A DNA stretch of 64,000 bases from Streptomyces sp. NP160 (GCF_006335115.1 NZ_VDMJ01000020.1:1-64000), one strand, 5' to 3'. Shown: positions 42,100-51,915, numbered from the stretch's first letter. Numbers and translations: made by a program. The notes: generated from the letters alone by a model not told the origin.

Positions 42100-42148
42100 G
42101 TCACAGGAACGACCCACGACCGGAACGCTCGCGAAACACCGCCGAGAC
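42100..42148 (+). promoter_or_regulatory. Degenerate GlnR box upstream of glutamine synthetase III
   Basis: Five 5-mers at exact 11-bp steps: GTCAC (42100), GACCC (42111), GGAAC (42122), GAAAC (42133), GAGAC (42144). The first and fourth fit gTnAC and GaAAC exactly; others are weaker. Same phasing as the glnA box. Confidence 0.55.
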
Positions 42149-42224
42149 GCGGGGCGCCTACGGTCTCGGTCGCGCTTGACAGCGGCTCCGACCAGCGGGG
42201 CCGCGCCCACCTCGAGGAGAACGC

Positions 42225-44402
42225 ATGAGCGGCAGCGCCGCCCGCCTGGACGCCATCAACGCCGTCAAGTCCTACGTGCCGCCGGCGCCGTCGTTCGCCG
42301 CGCACGAGGCTCCCGGTGAGATCTTCGGGCAGAACGTCTTCTCCCGCGACGTCATGCAGGCCCGCCTGCCCAAGGCCGTGTTCCGCTCGGTGATGGCCAC
42401 CATCGAGTCCGGCGCCAAGCTCGACCCGAGCGTCGCCGACGCCGTGGCCTCGGCCATGAAGGACTGGGCGATGGACCGGGGCGCCACGCACTACGCCCAC
42501 GTCTTCTACCCGCTGACCAACCGCTCGGCCGAGAAGCACGACAGCTTCCTGGAGCCGGACGGCGTGGGCTCCTCGATCGCGGAGTTCGCCGGCAAGACCC
42601 TGGTGCAGGGCGAGCCCGACGCGTCCAGCTTCCCCAACGGCGGCCTGCGCTCCACCTACGAGGCTCGCGGCTACACCGCCTGGGACATCACCAGCCCGGC
42701 CTACATCCTCGAGAACGCCAACGGCAACACGCTCTGCATCCCCACGGTCTTCGTCTCCTTCACCGGCGAGGCGCTCGACCTCAAGGCCCCGCTGCTGCGC
42801 TCCCAGCGCGCCATGGCCGACCAGGCCAAGCGCGTGCTGGCCCTGTTCGGCCACATCGAGCCCGGCAACATCGTCAGCTTCGCCGGTCCCGAGCAGGAGT
42901 ACTTCCTGATCGACCGCAGCTTCTCGCTGTCCCGCCCGGACCTGCTGAACTGCGGCCGCACCCTCTTCGGCGCCAAGCCCCCCAAGGGCCAGGAGTTCGA
43001 CGACCACTACTTCGGGTCCATCCCCGACCGCGTCCTGGCGTTCATGCTCGACGCCGAGCGCGAGCTGTTCAAGCTGGGCATCCCCGCCAAGACCCGTCAC
43101 AACGAGGTCGCACCCGGGCAGTTCGAGATCGCCCCGATGTTCGAGCAGGCCAACCTCGCTGCTGACCACCAGCAGCTGCTGATGGTCACCATGCGCAAGG
43201 TGGCCCAGCGCCACGGCATGGAAGTGCTCTTCCACGAGAAGCCCTTCGCCGGCGTCAACGGCTCCGGCAAGCACGTGAACTTCTCCTTCGGCGGCGGCAG
43301 CGTCGGCAACCTGCTGCTCCCGGGCGACACCCCGCACGACAACGCCCAGTTCCTCGTGTTCTGCGCCGCCGTCATCCGCGCGGTGCACCTGCACGGCGGC
43401 CTGCTGCGCGCGTCGGTGGCCTCCTCCACCAACGACCACCGCCTGGGCGCCAACGAGGCCCCGCCGGCCATCATCTCGATCTTCCTCGGGGACCAGCTGG
43501 CGGACGTCTTCGACCAGGTCGCCAAGGGCGGTGCCACCTCCTCCAAGGAGAAGGGCACCCTGATGATCGGCGTCGACACCCTGCCGGTGCTGCCGACCGA
43601 CCCGGGCGACCGCAACCGGACCAGCCCCTTCGCCTTCACCGGCAACCGCTTCGAGTTCCGCGCGCCTGGCTCCCTGCAGTCGATCGCCCCGCCGATGATC
43701 ACCATCAACACGATCGTCGCCGAGTCGCTCGACCACGTGGCCACCGAGCTGGAGGCCAAGCTGGCCGGCGGTGAGGACTTCAACACCGCGGTGCAGAAGG
43801 TGCTGGAGCAGATCGTCTCCGACCACGGCGCTGTGATCTTCAACGGCGACGGCTACTCCGACGAGTGGCAGGTGGAGGCCGCTGCCCGCGGCCTGAAGAA
43901 CCTCAAGACGACGCTCGACGCGCTGCCGGAGCTCATCACGCCCGAGGCGCTGGAGCTCTTCTCCAAGTACGGCGTGCTGTCCGAGCAGGAGTCGCACAGC
44001 CGCTTCGAGGTGGCCCTGGAGCAGTACGCGCTCTCCGTGGGGGTCGAGGCGAAGCTGTCCCTGGAGATCGGCTCGACGCTGGTCCTCCCGGCGGCCGTGC
44101 GCTACCAGACCGAGCTGGCCCAGAACGTGGCCGCGCTCAAGGCCGCCGGCGTGGAGGCGGACACCTCACTGCTCACGGCGGTGTCGGAGCCGCTGGCGGC
44201 GCTGCGCTCCGCCGTCGCCGAGCTGCGCACCGCGGTGGCGCACCACCCCGACGGCGGATCGGCCGGTCACGCCCTGTACTCGCGGGACACCCTCCTGCCG
44301 GCGATGGCGGCGGTCCGCGCCGCCGCCGACGAGCTGGAGACCGTGGTGGCCGACGACCTGTGGCCGCTGCCGACCTACCAGGAGATGCTCTTCATCCTCT
44401 GA
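42225..44402 (+). CDS. Glutamine synthetase type III
   Basis: 725 aa, the size of GSIII (GlnN). Family blocks: [52 protein letters not shown] (metal), [55 protein letters not shown]. Makes glutamine from glutamate and ammonia. No GlnE-type Tyr loop is seen. ATG 42225 follows GAGGAGAACGC. A degenerate GlnR box lies upstream, so it may serve under nitrogen stress beside glnA. Confidence 0.95.
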   Translation: MSGSAARLDAINAVKSYVPPAPSFAAHEAPGEIFGQNVFSRDVMQARLPKAVFRSVMATIESGAKLDPSVADAVASAMKDWAMDRGATHYAHVFYPLTNRSAEKHDSFLEPDGVGSSIAEFAGKTLVQGEPDASSFPNGGLRSTYEARGYTAWDITSPAYILENANGNTLCIPTVFVSFTGEALDLKAPLLRSQRAMADQAKRVLALFGHIEPGNIVSFAGPEQEYFLIDRSFSLSRPDLLNCGRTLFGAKPPKGQEFDDHYFGSIPDRVLAFMLDAERELFKLGIPAKTRHNEVAPGQFEIAPMFEQANLAADHQQLLMVTMRKVAQRHGMEVLFHEKPFAGVNGSGKHVNFSFGGGSVGNLLLPGDTPHDNAQFLVFCAAVIRAVHLHGGLLRASVASSTNDHRLGANEAPPAIISIFLGDQLADVFDQVAKGGATSSKEKGTLMIGVDTLPVLPTDPGDRNRTSPFAFTGNRFEFRAPGSLQSIAPPMITINTIVAESLDHVATELEAKLAGGEDFNTAVQKVLEQIVSDHGAVIFNGDGYSDEWQVEAAARGLKNLKTTLDALPELITPEALELFSKYGVLSEQESHSRFEVALEQYALSVGVEAKLSLEIGSTLVLPAAVRYQTELAQNVAALKAAGVEADTSLLTAVSEPLAALRSAVAELRTAVAHHPDGGSAGHALYSRDTLLPAMAAVRAAADELETVVADDLWPLPTYQEMLFIL

Positions 44403-44412
44403 CGGGCGGACC

Positions 44413-44448
44413 GGTGCTCGCACCCGCAGGCTGGCGGGTGTGAGCACC
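44413..44448. terminator. Hairpin after glutamine synthetase III, overlapping next start
   Basis: 15-bp arms (44413-44427 and 44434-44448) with one mismatch and a 6-nt loop. The right arm includes the GTG start (44440) of the SDR gene. The CAGGCT at 44427-44432 would start the SDR RNA inside the hairpin, so that transcript has no hairpin. Confidence 0.6.
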
Positions 44449-45591
44449 CACACCCCCGCACCCGCACCCGCACCCGCACCCGGCGCAGTCCCCGTCGAGC
44501 TCGCCGAGACCGCCGCGTCCGACCTGTCCGCACCGCCGTCCGAGCGCGGCGTGGCGGTGGTCACCGGCGGCTCGGCGGGAATCGGCCGCGCCGTGGTGCG
44601 GGAGCTCGCCGCGCGCGGCTGGGACGTCGCGGTGCTCGCGCGCGGGCGCGACGGCCTGGCCGGTGCCGTGGCCGACGTCGCCGGAGCAGGACGACGCGGG
44701 CTCGGGCTGGTGTGCGACGTCGCGCACCGCGAGCAGGTCGAGGCCGCAGCCACCCGCGTGGAGGCCGAGCTGGGCCCCGTCGAGGTCTGGGTCAACAACG
44801 CCATGGCGAGCGTCTTCGCCCCCTTCTCCGACACCGACCCCGACGACTTCGAGCGCGCCACCGCCGTCACCTACTTCGGCCAGGTGCACGGCACCCGCGC
44901 CGCACTGGAGCGGATGCGCCCCCGCGACCGCGGCCACGTGGTCCAGATCGGCTCGGCGCTGGCCTTCCGCGGCATCCCCCTGCAGGCGGCCTACTGCGGC
45001 GCCAAGCACGCCGTCGTCGGCTTCACCGAGTCGGTCATCACCGAGCTGCGCCACGAGGGCAGCCGCGTGCAGGTGTCGATGGTCCACATGCCGGGCATGA
45101 ACACCACGCAGTTCGGGTGGGTGCGGACCACCGAGCCGAAGCACCCCCAGCCGGTGGCCCCGATCTGGCAGCCGGAGGCCTGCGCCAAGGTGGTGGCCGA
45201 GGTGGTCGACCACCCGCGCCGCCGGACGTGGGTGGGCGAGTCGACCGTCTACACGATCCTCGGCAGCTGGGTCGCCCCGTGGTTCGTCGACAGGTACCTG
45301 GCGCGGACCGGTGTGGACGGGCAGCTCACCGACCAGCCCCGGTCCACCATGCGGGGCGACTACCTGGACGCCCCCGTCCCCGGGGACGCCGGGGCGCGCG
45401 GCGAGTTCGACGACCAGTCGTGGAGCTGGAGCCCGCAGGTGTGGCTGCAGCAGCGCCGGCACGCCGTCGACGTGGTCGGCACCGCCGCGCTCGCCCTCGG
45501 GGCCGTCACCGCAGCGGCCGCCGCCTCAGCGTCCGTCAGGCGCCGGCGCGGCACCCCCGCCGCCCGCGTCCAGCGGTGGCTGGGGCGGTGA
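44440..45591 (+). CDS. SDR oxidoreductase with C-terminal membrane segment
   Basis: 383 aa. After a PAPAPAPAP N-terminal tract (encoded by cacccg repeats), the cofactor motif VVTGGSAGIGRAVV appears near residue 40. The active site is IGSALAFRG with YCGAK. At the C-terminus, VVGTAALALGAVTAAAAASA is a membrane segment followed by RRRRG, so it is likely membrane anchored. Substrate is probably lipid-like. CAGGCT lies 7 nt before GTG 44440, so leaderless. Confidence 0.88.
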   Translation: MSTHTPAPAPAPAPGAVPVELAETAASDLSAPPSERGVAVVTGGSAGIGRAVVRELAARGWDVAVLARGRDGLAGAVADVAGAGRRGLGLVCDVAHREQVEAAATRVEAELGPVEVWVNNAMASVFAPFSDTDPDDFERATAVTYFGQVHGTRAALERMRPRDRGHVVQIGSALAFRGIPLQAAYCGAKHAVVGFTESVITELRHEGSRVQVSMVHMPGMNTTQFGWVRTTEPKHPQPVAPIWQPEACAKVVAEVVDHPRRRTWVGESTVYTILGSWVAPWFVDRYLARTGVDGQLTDQPRSTMRGDYLDAPVPGDAGARGEFDDQSWSWSPQVWLQQRRHAVDVVGTAALALGAVTAAAAASASVRRRRGTPAARVQRWLGR

Positions 45592-46034
45592 GCGCACCGC
45601 GCACGCACCCCGCCGGGGAGCTGCTGCAGGGCGCCCGGGCCACCTGGGGCACCGCGCTGCTCGTGGCCCCCGGGCCCGTGCTCCGCCTGGTCGGCGAGGC
45701 CGAGCCGGACCCGCGCTCGCGCGCCGTCGTGCGCGTCCTGGGGGCCCGGCACCTGGCGCAGGCGGCCTTCTCCGGACGCGCGCCGGGCAGGGCGACGCTC
45801 GCCGACGGCGCCTGGGTCGACGTCGTCCACGCCGTCACGTCCCTGGCGCTGGCCGCGGGCGACCGGCCCCGGGCGCGGCTGGCGCTCCTGGACGCCCTCG
45901 TCGCGCTGACCTGGGGCACGGCCACCGCCCGGGCGGCCCGCCGGGTGCCCCTGGTCAGCGGCGAGCCGGCGTCGCGGCGCGAGCGGCTCGCCCGCGCCGT
46001 GCACCCGCTGCTGCCAGGGGCACCCGCCCTCTGA
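45588..46034 (+). CDS. Hypothetical protein, helical
   Basis: 148 aa, GTG 45588 overlaps the SDR stop as GTGA, so translationally coupled. ELLQGARATWGTALLVAPGPVLRLVGEAEPD then RVLGARHLAQAAFSG and WVDVVHAVTSLALAAGD suggest two or three helices and a membrane-bound small protein resembling DUF4267-type. I cannot name a family with confidence. It likely works with the SDR. Confidence 0.65.
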   Translation: MSAPRTHPAGELLQGARATWGTALLVAPGPVLRLVGEAEPDPRSRAVVRVLGARHLAQAAFSGRAPGRATLADGAWVDVVHAVTSLALAAGDRPRARLALLDALVALTWGTATARAARRVPLVSGEPASRRERLARAVHPLLPGAPAL

Positions 46035-46036
46035 GG

Positions 46037-46627
46037 TCAGCCCTCGGTCTTCTCCAGCGCGGCGTAGGCGTACTGGAGCGCGTCGGCGGCAGCCACCACC
46101 GTCATGCCGGTGGCCACCCAGCGCGTGGCGCGCGGCGCCGCGGCGTAGGAGACCACCGCCGCCGTCGCCACCCACTGCCCCAGGCAGAACGGGCACGTGA
46201 TGAGCTCGCCGACGGCGTGCTTCACCGCGCCGCTGCGCGGCTGCTCCAGCACCTCGCCCGGCCCCGCCGGCTCGGAGAAGACCGTGAACGGCGCCCTCAG
46301 GGGTGAGAGCACGGCGTCCTTGGACAGGGTGCGGGTGGTCCGGAAGACCGCCACCGACATCAGCGCGAGGTCACCCGCGCTCGGGAGCGCCGCGTCGCGG
46401 CGCCGCCTGGCCAGCAGACCGGCGGCGGTGACCGTGCTGAGGAGGTAGCCGCTCATGAGCAGCGCGTAGCCGGTGAGCGGGCGCTCGTCGCGCTGCTCGG
46501 GGTCGGTGCCCAGCTCCTCGTACTCGCGGCGGGTCCGCAGCCACCAGCGCGCCGCTCCGGCGAGCGGTCCGCTGTGGGTGTGGGCCGCCTGCGCGAGGCG
46601 GCCGTCGACGTCGTCCTGGTGCTCCAC
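46037..46627 (-). CDS. DUF1360 membrane protein
   Basis: 196 aa. Two central hydrophobic segments (YALLMSGYLLSTVTAAGLLA) and the LITCPFCLGQWVA motif with a CPFC pair. TLSKDAVLSPLRAPFTVF is the DUF1360 signature. Function unknown. GTG 46627. Only 2 bp separate it from the convergent gene end at 46034. Confidence 0.88.
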   Translation of the reverse strand: MEHQDDVDGRLAQAAHTHSGPLAGAARWWLRTRREYEELGTDPEQRDERPLTGYALLMSGYLLSTVTAAGLLARRRRDAALPSAGDLALMSVAVFRTTRTLSKDAVLSPLRAPFTVFSEPAGPGEVLEQPRSGAVKHAVGELITCPFCLGQWVATAAVVSYAAAPRATRWVATGMTVVAAADALQYAYAALEKTEG

Positions 46628-46699
46628 GACCGACCCCTACCCCGTCGCGCCCGAGACGATCGCGCGCAGCACGTCCTGGTGCCTCCCCGGTCCGGGGCA

Positions 46700-46705
46700 T
46701 AGCGT
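46700..46705 (+). promoter_or_regulatory. -10 hexamer of leaderless membrane protein gene
   Basis: TAGCGT ends 6 nt before GTG 46712. Confidence 0.55.
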
Positions 46706-46711
46706 CGACGG

Positions 46712-47341
46712 GTGCCCGGGGGAACGTCCGTCCCGCGCGCGCTCGTCGACGGCGTCGTCGTCGGGCTCGCGCTCATGGCCGTGTTCACCACCGCGTGGAG
46801 CGCCAACACCCTCGGCACCTGGCCCGGGCCGCTGGGCACGGCGGTCACGGCGGTGGGCGTGCTGGCCAGCGCGTGGTTCGTCGTGAGCGCCGTGCGCCTC
46901 GCGCGCGTCCGCGGGCGCGCCAGCACCGCGATGACGCCCCAGGAGCAGCGCTGGCAGAGGCGCAGCGGGACGGCCTTCGGGTGGGTCTTCACAGCCGAGG
47001 CGGTGCTCGTCGTGGTCGCGGCGAACGTGCTCGGCCGGATCGGCCGGCCCGACCTCGTGCTGCCGGCCATCGCCCTGGTCGTGGGGCTGCACTTCTACCC
47101 GATGGCGCGGATCTTCCAGCGCAGCATCGACACGTGGCTCGCCACGGCGCTGAGCGCCGTCGGGCTGGCGGGGCTGCTCGCGCTGCTGCTCACCTCCGCC
47201 GACCGCGACCTGGTGTGGGGCCTGGTCGCCGTGGGCGCCGCCCTGACCACCGGCGCGTACGGGGTGTGCTTCACGCGGATGGCCACCGCGCTGCGCACCC
47301 GCGCGACCGGCTCGCGAGCGGTACCGGGCTCCTCGGCATGA
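46712..47341 (+). CDS. Hypothetical six-TM membrane protein
   Basis: 209 aa, about six hydrophobic segments (LVDGVVVGLALMAVFTTAW, VTAVGVLASAWFVVSAV, AFGWVFTAEAVLVVVAANV, LPAIALVVGLHFYPMA). The FYPMARIFQ motif near residue 130 looks conserved in small actinobacterial membrane proteins. No function known. TAGCGT lies 6 nt upstream of GTG 46712. Confidence 0.75.
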   Translation: MPGGTSVPRALVDGVVVGLALMAVFTTAWSANTLGTWPGPLGTAVTAVGVLASAWFVVSAVRLARVRGRASTAMTPQEQRWQRRSGTAFGWVFTAEAVLVVVAANVLGRIGRPDLVLPAIALVVGLHFYPMARIFQRSIDTWLATALSAVGLAGLLALLLTSADRDLVWGLVAVGAALTTGAYGVCFTRMATALRTRATGSRAVPGSSA

Positions 47342-47739
47342 CTGCTGGGCACACCGGCGCGGAGGCCGTCTACGCGCGCTACCTGCTGGTGCTGGACGAG
47401 CGCCGGTGGGAGGACCTGGGCGCCGTCGTCCACGACGAGGTCACGCACGACGGCCGGCTGATGACGCGCGAGCAGTTCGCCGACCTGCTGCGCGAGGACG
47501 TGGCCACCATCCCCGACCTGCGCTACGAGCTGCGCGCGCTGGTGGTCGACGGCGACCACCTCGCGGCACGGCTGTGGTTCGACTGCACGCCCGTGCGTCC
47601 CTTCCGCGGGGTCGACACCCGCGGGCAGCGGGTCGCCTTCGCCGAGCACGCCTTCTACGAGCTGGTCGACGGCCGCATCAGGAGCATCGAGTCGGTGGTC
47701 GACGTCGACGCCGTGCGCCGCCAGGTGCAGGGCGGCTGA
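47338..47739 (+). CDS. SnoaL-like nuclear transport factor 2 fold protein
   Basis: 133 aa, ATG 47338 overlaps the previous stop (ATGA). VYARYLLVLDERRWEDLGAVVHDEVTHDGRLMTREQFADLL, ALVVDGDHLAARLWFDCTPV and AFAEHAFYELVDGRIRSIESVVD. Similar to SnoaL polyketide-cyclase/ester-cyclase-like proteins. Ligand unknown. Confidence 0.8.
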   Translation: MTAGHTGAEAVYARYLLVLDERRWEDLGAVVHDEVTHDGRLMTREQFADLLREDVATIPDLRYELRALVVDGDHLAARLWFDCTPVRPFRGVDTRGQRVAFAEHAFYELVDGRIRSIESVVDVDAVRRQVQGG

Positions 47740-47760
47740 GCCGCCGCCGACCAGCAGTGG

Positions 47761-48669
47761 TCAGCGGCGCAGCGCCCGGGCCACGCGCCCGACGAGCACC
47801 TCGGCGGCCGCGCGCCCCGGTGCGGTGGGGAGCATCGGGTAGGCGTGCAGCTGGCCGCGGGCCTCGTGGAGCTCGGCCTCGACACCCGCGGCGCGGGCCT
47901 TCTCCACCAGCAGGTGGGCGTCGGGGTTGAGCACGTCGCGGGTGCCGGTGAAGACCGTCAGCGGCCCCAGGCCGGCGAGGTCGCCGGAGAGGGGGCTGAC
48001 GGCGGGGTCGGTGAGCGGCAGGTCGCCGCGCCACGCGTCGGCCAGCACGCGGCCGCCGGGGGTGGCCAGCCACGGGTCGGTGGGCTGCACCTCGGGGATG
48101 CGCGGGTTGCTCCACGTGAGGTCCAGGGCCGGGGAGACCAGCAGGGTCAGCGGCAGCCGGACGTCCTCGTCGCGCAGCGAGAGCGCCGCGGACAGCACGA
48201 TCTGCCCGCCGGCGGAGTCACCGAGGACGCCGGTGGGCCCGTGCCGCTCGGTGCTGGCGCGGACCAGCTCGACCACCCGGTCCCGCACCGGTCCCGCGGT
48301 GCCGTGCGGGACCAACGGGTAGATCGGAACGGTGACGACGACGCCCGCCTCCGCCGCGACGGTGGCCGCGAGGTGCCACTGCTGCCGGACGATCTCGTTG
48401 ACCCAGCCGCCACCGTGGACGTAGACGACCCCGCCGACGGGGCGCTCGACCGCCGTCGGCGTGAGCGTGTAGACGGGCCAGCCGCGGTCGTGGACGACGT
48501 CGACGCGCACGTCCCGCCGCAGCCTGCGGGGCGGGCCGTACGCGGCGGGGCGCAGGGTCGCCTCGCGGATCCTGTCGTGCGCGCCCTGCTCGGTGGCGAA
48601 GGTGCGGTTGAAGTGCAGCACCCGCATGAGCGGTGGCAGGACCCGGCTGGCGACGTCGGTGGAGGTCAT
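47761..48669 (-). CDS. Alpha/beta hydrolase, HSL-type
   Basis: 302 aa. [12 protein letters not shown] is the HGGGW oxyanion motif; [17 protein letters not shown] holds the nucleophilic Ser. Catalytic Asp in [12 protein letters not shown] and His in GQLHAYPML. Hormone-sensitive-lipase-like esterase. ATG 48669 has TACGGT 7 nt upstream, so the longer 48687 reading is rejected. Confidence 0.92.
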   Translation of the reverse strand: MTSTDVASRVLPPLMRVLHFNRTFATEQGAHDRIREATLRPAAYGPPRRLRRDVRVDVVHDRGWPVYTLTPTAVERPVGGVVYVHGGGWVNEIVRQQWHLAATVAAEAGVVVTVPIYPLVPHGTAGPVRDRVVELVRASTERHGPTGVLGDSAGGQIVLSAALSLRDEDVRLPLTLLVSPALDLTWSNPRIPEVQPTDPWLATPGGRVLADAWRGDLPLTDPAVSPLSGDLAGLGPLTVFTGTRDVLNPDAHLLVEKARAAGVEAELHEARGQLHAYPMLPTAPGRAAAEVLVGRVARALRR

Positions 48670-48676
48670 CACCACC

Positions 48677-48682
48677 ACCGTA
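48677..48682 (-). promoter_or_regulatory. -10 hexamer of leaderless hydrolase gene
   Basis: TACGGT on the minus strand ends 7 nt before ATG 48669. Confidence 0.55.
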
Positions 48683-48856
48683 AGCACGCCGGCGACGGGC
48701 CCCGAGGTGGCCCTCGTCCGCGGTGACGACGGGCGGCTACCGCCGTGCAGCTGCGGCGCCCCTGCGGCTCGACCTGGCGGCGGGCACGGGCGTGCTGGAG
48801 GAGCCGGGGGTCTGGGTGCGCCACCGCTGAGCGGGCGCGGGGAAGGGACGCCGACC

Positions 48857-48862
48857 TACGCT
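48857..48862 (+). promoter_or_regulatory. -10 hexamer of leaderless AAA gene
   Basis: TACGCT ends 6 nt before ATG 48869. Confidence 0.55.
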
Positions 48863-48868
48863 CCGGGG

Positions 48869-49888
48869 ATGGCCCCTCGCCGCAACCCCCTCGACGGCCT
48901 GCGCGAGAAGGCGGGCCAGCTGGGCGAGCGGCTGCAGGACCGCCTGCCAGGTCCCGCTCTGCGGGGCGTCGAGGAGCTGTTCGGGCAGACCCCGCCGGCG
49001 CGCCCGCTGGCGCTGGTGATGGCGGACCTCGACGCCCTGGTCGGCCTCGAGGACGTCAAGGAGCAGGTGCGGGCGCTGCTGGCGTTCCTGCAGGTGCAGG
49101 CGCGGCGCAAGGAGCACGGCCTGCCGGAGGTCGCGACCTCCCAGCACCTGGTCTTCCTCGGCAACCCCGGCACCGGCAAGACCACCGTGGCGCGGCTGCT
49201 CGCCGAGATGTACCGGGCCGTGGGGCTGCTGGGCCGGGGTCACCTCGTGGAGGTCGACAGGGCGGGCCTGGTAGGGCAGTACGTCGGTGCGACGGCCATC
49301 AAGACCGACCGCGTGATCCGCTCCGCGCTGGACGGGGTGCTCTTCATCGACGAGGCCTACTCCCTCGCACCCGAGGGCGAGGGACGCCTCGACTTCGGCC
49401 CCGAGGCCATCGAGGTGCTGCTCAAGCGCATGGAGGACCACCGCCACCGGCTGGTGGTCGTCGTCGCCGGGTACCCGGCGCTCATGGACGCGTTCCTGCG
49501 GTCCAACCCGGGGCTCCGCTCGCGCTTCGCCCGCGAGATCACCTTCCCCGACTACTCCGTGGCCGAGCTGGAGCAGATCTTCTCCCTGGTCGTGGCCGAG
49601 CACGAGTACGCGATGGCGCCGGGTGCCGCCGAAGCGCTGCGGAGCGTGCTGGGCGGTCTGCGGTCCGGGCAGGACTCGGGCAACGCCCGCTTCGCCCGCA
49701 CGCTGTTCGAGCAGGCGCTCAACCGCCAGGCGCTGCGCCTGACGCGCTCGGCGAAGGACGACGTCGACGTGCTCGAGCGCGACGAGGTGATGGCGCTGTG
49801 GGCGCAGGACATCACCGAGGCCGCGCAGGCGCTGGGACAGGACCCCTCCGCTGGGCAGTCGCCCCGACGTCGTCGCTGGCTCGGCTGA
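48869..49888 (+). CDS. CbbX/EccA-like AAA ATPase
   Basis: 339 aa. N-terminal helical part, then [19 protein letters not shown], Walker [17 protein letters not shown], pore-loop region [17 protein letters not shown], Walker [13 protein letters not shown], Arg-finger region [20 protein letters not shown]-terminal [21 protein letters not shown] is typical of CbbX/SpoVK-like AAA proteins. Target unknown. ATG 48869 with TACGCT at 6 nt. Not adjacent to RuBisCO or ESX genes. Confidence 0.92.
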   Translation: MAPRRNPLDGLREKAGQLGERLQDRLPGPALRGVEELFGQTPPARPLALVMADLDALVGLEDVKEQVRALLAFLQVQARRKEHGLPEVATSQHLVFLGNPGTGKTTVARLLAEMYRAVGLLGRGHLVEVDRAGLVGQYVGATAIKTDRVIRSALDGVLFIDEAYSLAPEGEGRLDFGPEAIEVLLKRMEDHRHRLVVVVAGYPALMDAFLRSNPGLRSRFAREITFPDYSVAELEQIFSLVVAEHEYAMAPGAAEALRSVLGGLRSGQDSGNARFARTLFEQALNRQALRLTRSAKDDVDVLERDEVMALWAQDITEAAQALGQDPSAGQSPRRRRWLG

Positions 49889-50171
49889 CCCGCCCGCTCC
49901 CCGTGATCACGGGCTTCCCGAGCACCTTCCGAGCGTGATGACTGCAGCCGTGAGCCTCCGGAGACCGCGGACGACGGCGTCGAGCGCTCTCGGACGCGCA
50001 CGACGTCCATGATCACGCCTGGCATGTGCTCCGGACGTCCATGATCACGGAGGGGTGCGTGGGGTCGGTACGCTGGACCCCGTCCTCGACCAGGACTCCC
50101 TGTGGCGCTCCTCCGCTGACCACCCCCGCGGGCGGTGGGGTGCCGGTCCTCTGACTCGTGGAGCTCCTGCC
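49889..50171. other. 283-bp intergenic region with TGATCA motifs
   Basis: No gene is seen. A palindrome CCGTGATCACGG lies near 49901, and CCATGATCACG occurs near 50008 and 50040. TACGCT near 50069 may be part of a promoter for the aminotransferase. The words ACGTCCATGATCACG repeat twice. Confidence 0.5.
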
Positions 50172-51362
50172 GTGGCTGACACGTCCTCCCTCCCCCTCGC
50201 CCAGCGCCTGCGCGGCGTGGCCAGCTCGCCCGTGCGCGACCTGCTGGCCCTCGCGGCCCGGCCCGAGGTGGTCTCCTTCGCCGGCGGCCTGCCCGCCCCC
50301 GAGCTGTTCGACGTCGACGGCGTGCGCGCCGCCTTCGACGCCGTGCTCTCGGGGCCGGGGGCGCGCACCGCGCTGCAGTACGCCCCCACCGAGGGGAACG
50401 CCGACCTCCGCGCGCTCCTCGCCGCCCGCACGAGCGGCCGCGGACTGGCCACCACCGCCGACGACGTGCTCGTCACCACGGGCTCGCAGCAGGCGCTCGC
50501 GCTGCTGAGCACCGCCCTGCTGGACCCGGGCGCCGTCGTCGCCGTGGAGGAGCCGACGTACCTGGCCGCCCTGCAGAGCTTCGCGCTCGCCGGCGCGCGG
50601 GTGGTCCCCGTGGCCAGCGACGACGACGGCGTGGTGCCCGCGTCGCTGGAGCGCGTCCTCGACGAGCACGCCCCCGCGCTGGTCTACCTCGTGCCGACCT
50701 TCGCCAACCCGACCGGTCGCACGCTGACCGCCGCCCGGCGGGCGGCGGTGGCCGCGCTCCTGGCCGACCGCCCGACGTGGGTGGTGGAGGACGACCCCTA
50801 CGGCGAGCTCCGCTACCGCGGCGAGGCGCTGGCGCCGCTGGCCTCCCAGCCCGCGCTGGAGGGTCGCGCCATCTACCTGGGCAGCCTGTCCAAGGTCTTC
50901 GCCCCGGGCCTTCGCCTGGGGTGGCTGCGGGCGCCGCGGGAGCTGCGGGCGAGGCTGGCGGTGGCCAAGCAGGCCGCTGACCTGCACACCTCCACGATCG
51001 ACCAGGCCGCCGCAGCGGCGTACCTGACCGCCACCGATCTCGACGCCCACGTCGCCGCGCTGTGCGCCGCCTACGGCGCTCGCCGGGACGCCGTGCTGGA
51101 GTCGCTGCCGTCGGTGCTGCCGCCGGGGTCGAGGTGGACCGACCCGGACGGCGGCATGTTCGTCTGGGCGCGCCTGCCCGGTGGCGTCGACACGGCGACC
51201 CTGCTGCCCGCGGCACTGGAGCATGACGTCGCCTTCGTGCCCGGGGCGCCGTTCTACGCCGGGACGCCGGACCGCTCGACGCTGCGGCTGTCGTTCACCA
51301 CGCACTCCCCCGGGCGCACCCGCGAGGGCCTGTCACGTCTGGGACGGGCCCTGGGCCGCTGA
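50172..51362 (+). CDS. PLP-dependent aminotransferase (class I, 2-aminoadipate-like)
   Basis: 396 aa. VVSFAGGLPAPELF opens the fold; YAPTEGNADLRALLA, VPTFANPTGRTL, VVEDDPYGELRYRGE then the PLP-binding Lys in GSLSKVFAPGLRLGW. C-terminal GAPFYAGTPDRSTLRLSFT. LysN/MocR-like aminotransferase subfamily without a DNA-binding domain. GTG 50172. Its 3' end overlaps the MarR gene by 30 bp. Confidence 0.93.
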   Translation: MADTSSLPLAQRLRGVASSPVRDLLALAARPEVVSFAGGLPAPELFDVDGVRAAFDAVLSGPGARTALQYAPTEGNADLRALLAARTSGRGLATTADDVLVTTGSQQALALLSTALLDPGAVVAVEEPTYLAALQSFALAGARVVPVASDDDGVVPASLERVLDEHAPALVYLVPTFANPTGRTLTAARRAAVAALLADRPTWVVEDDPYGELRYRGEALAPLASQPALEGRAIYLGSLSKVFAPGLRLGWLRAPRELRARLAVAKQAADLHTSTIDQAAAAAYLTATDLDAHVAALCAAYGARRDAVLESLPSVLPPGSRWTDPDGGMFVWARLPGGVDTATLLPAALEHDVAFVPGAPFYAGTPDRSTLRLSFTTHSPGRTREGLSRLGRALGR

Positions 51363-51866
51363 CGCCCGGGAGCGGTGCTCGCGCTCGGCGTCCTCCATCG
51401 CCGCGCTGAACTCCAGGAGGAAGCGGTGCACCGCTGACAGCTCGTCCTGGCTGAAGGTCGCCATCACCGCGTCGGTCCGACGGCCGAGCGGCCCGAAGAA
51501 GGCGCCGGCCACGGCCATCGCACTCGGAGTGATGCGCAGGTGCACGCGCCGCCGGTCGGTCTCGGCGCGCTCGCGCTGCACGTGACCGGCGCGCTCAAGC
51601 CTGTCGACCACGCTGGTGGTGGCAGCCGTGCTCAGGCCCAGGGCCTCGGCCAGCCCACCGGCCGTCAGCGGGTCACCCCCGTCCTCGGCCTGCATGACGT
51701 GGACCATCGCCTCGAGGTCGGTGGGGTGCATCGCCTGGTGCTCGGCGAAGGCGTGCGCCAGGTGCTGCGTCCGGTAGGTCAGCGTCCGGACGTCGTCGAC
51801 GAGGACGCGCTGCAGCCGGGCGCGCTCGCCGTCGTGCCCCTCCCGCCTGTGCGCCACGCCCACCAT
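51333..51866 (-). CDS. MarR family regulator
   Basis: 177 aa. The HTH is LTAGGLAEALGLSTAATTSVVDRLERAGHVQRE, with wing DRRRVHLRITPSA. ATG 51866 or a GTG a few bases downstream; GGAGGGAGG lies just before. Divergent from the MMPL exporter, its probable target. 3' end overlaps the aminotransferase. Confidence 0.9.
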   Translation of the reverse strand: MVGVAHRREGHDGERARLQRVLVDDVRTLTYRTQHLAHAFAEHQAMHPTDLEAMVHVMQAEDGGDPLTAGGLAEALGLSTAATTSVVDRLERAGHVQRERAETDRRRVHLRITPSAMAVAGAFFGPLGRRTDAVMATFSQDELSAVHRFLLEFSAAMEDAEREHRSRASAAQGPSQT

Positions 51867-51915
51867 CCTCCCTCCGTCTTGCGCTGGTCCTCCGCGCGCT
51901 CCATCATCTCGCTCA

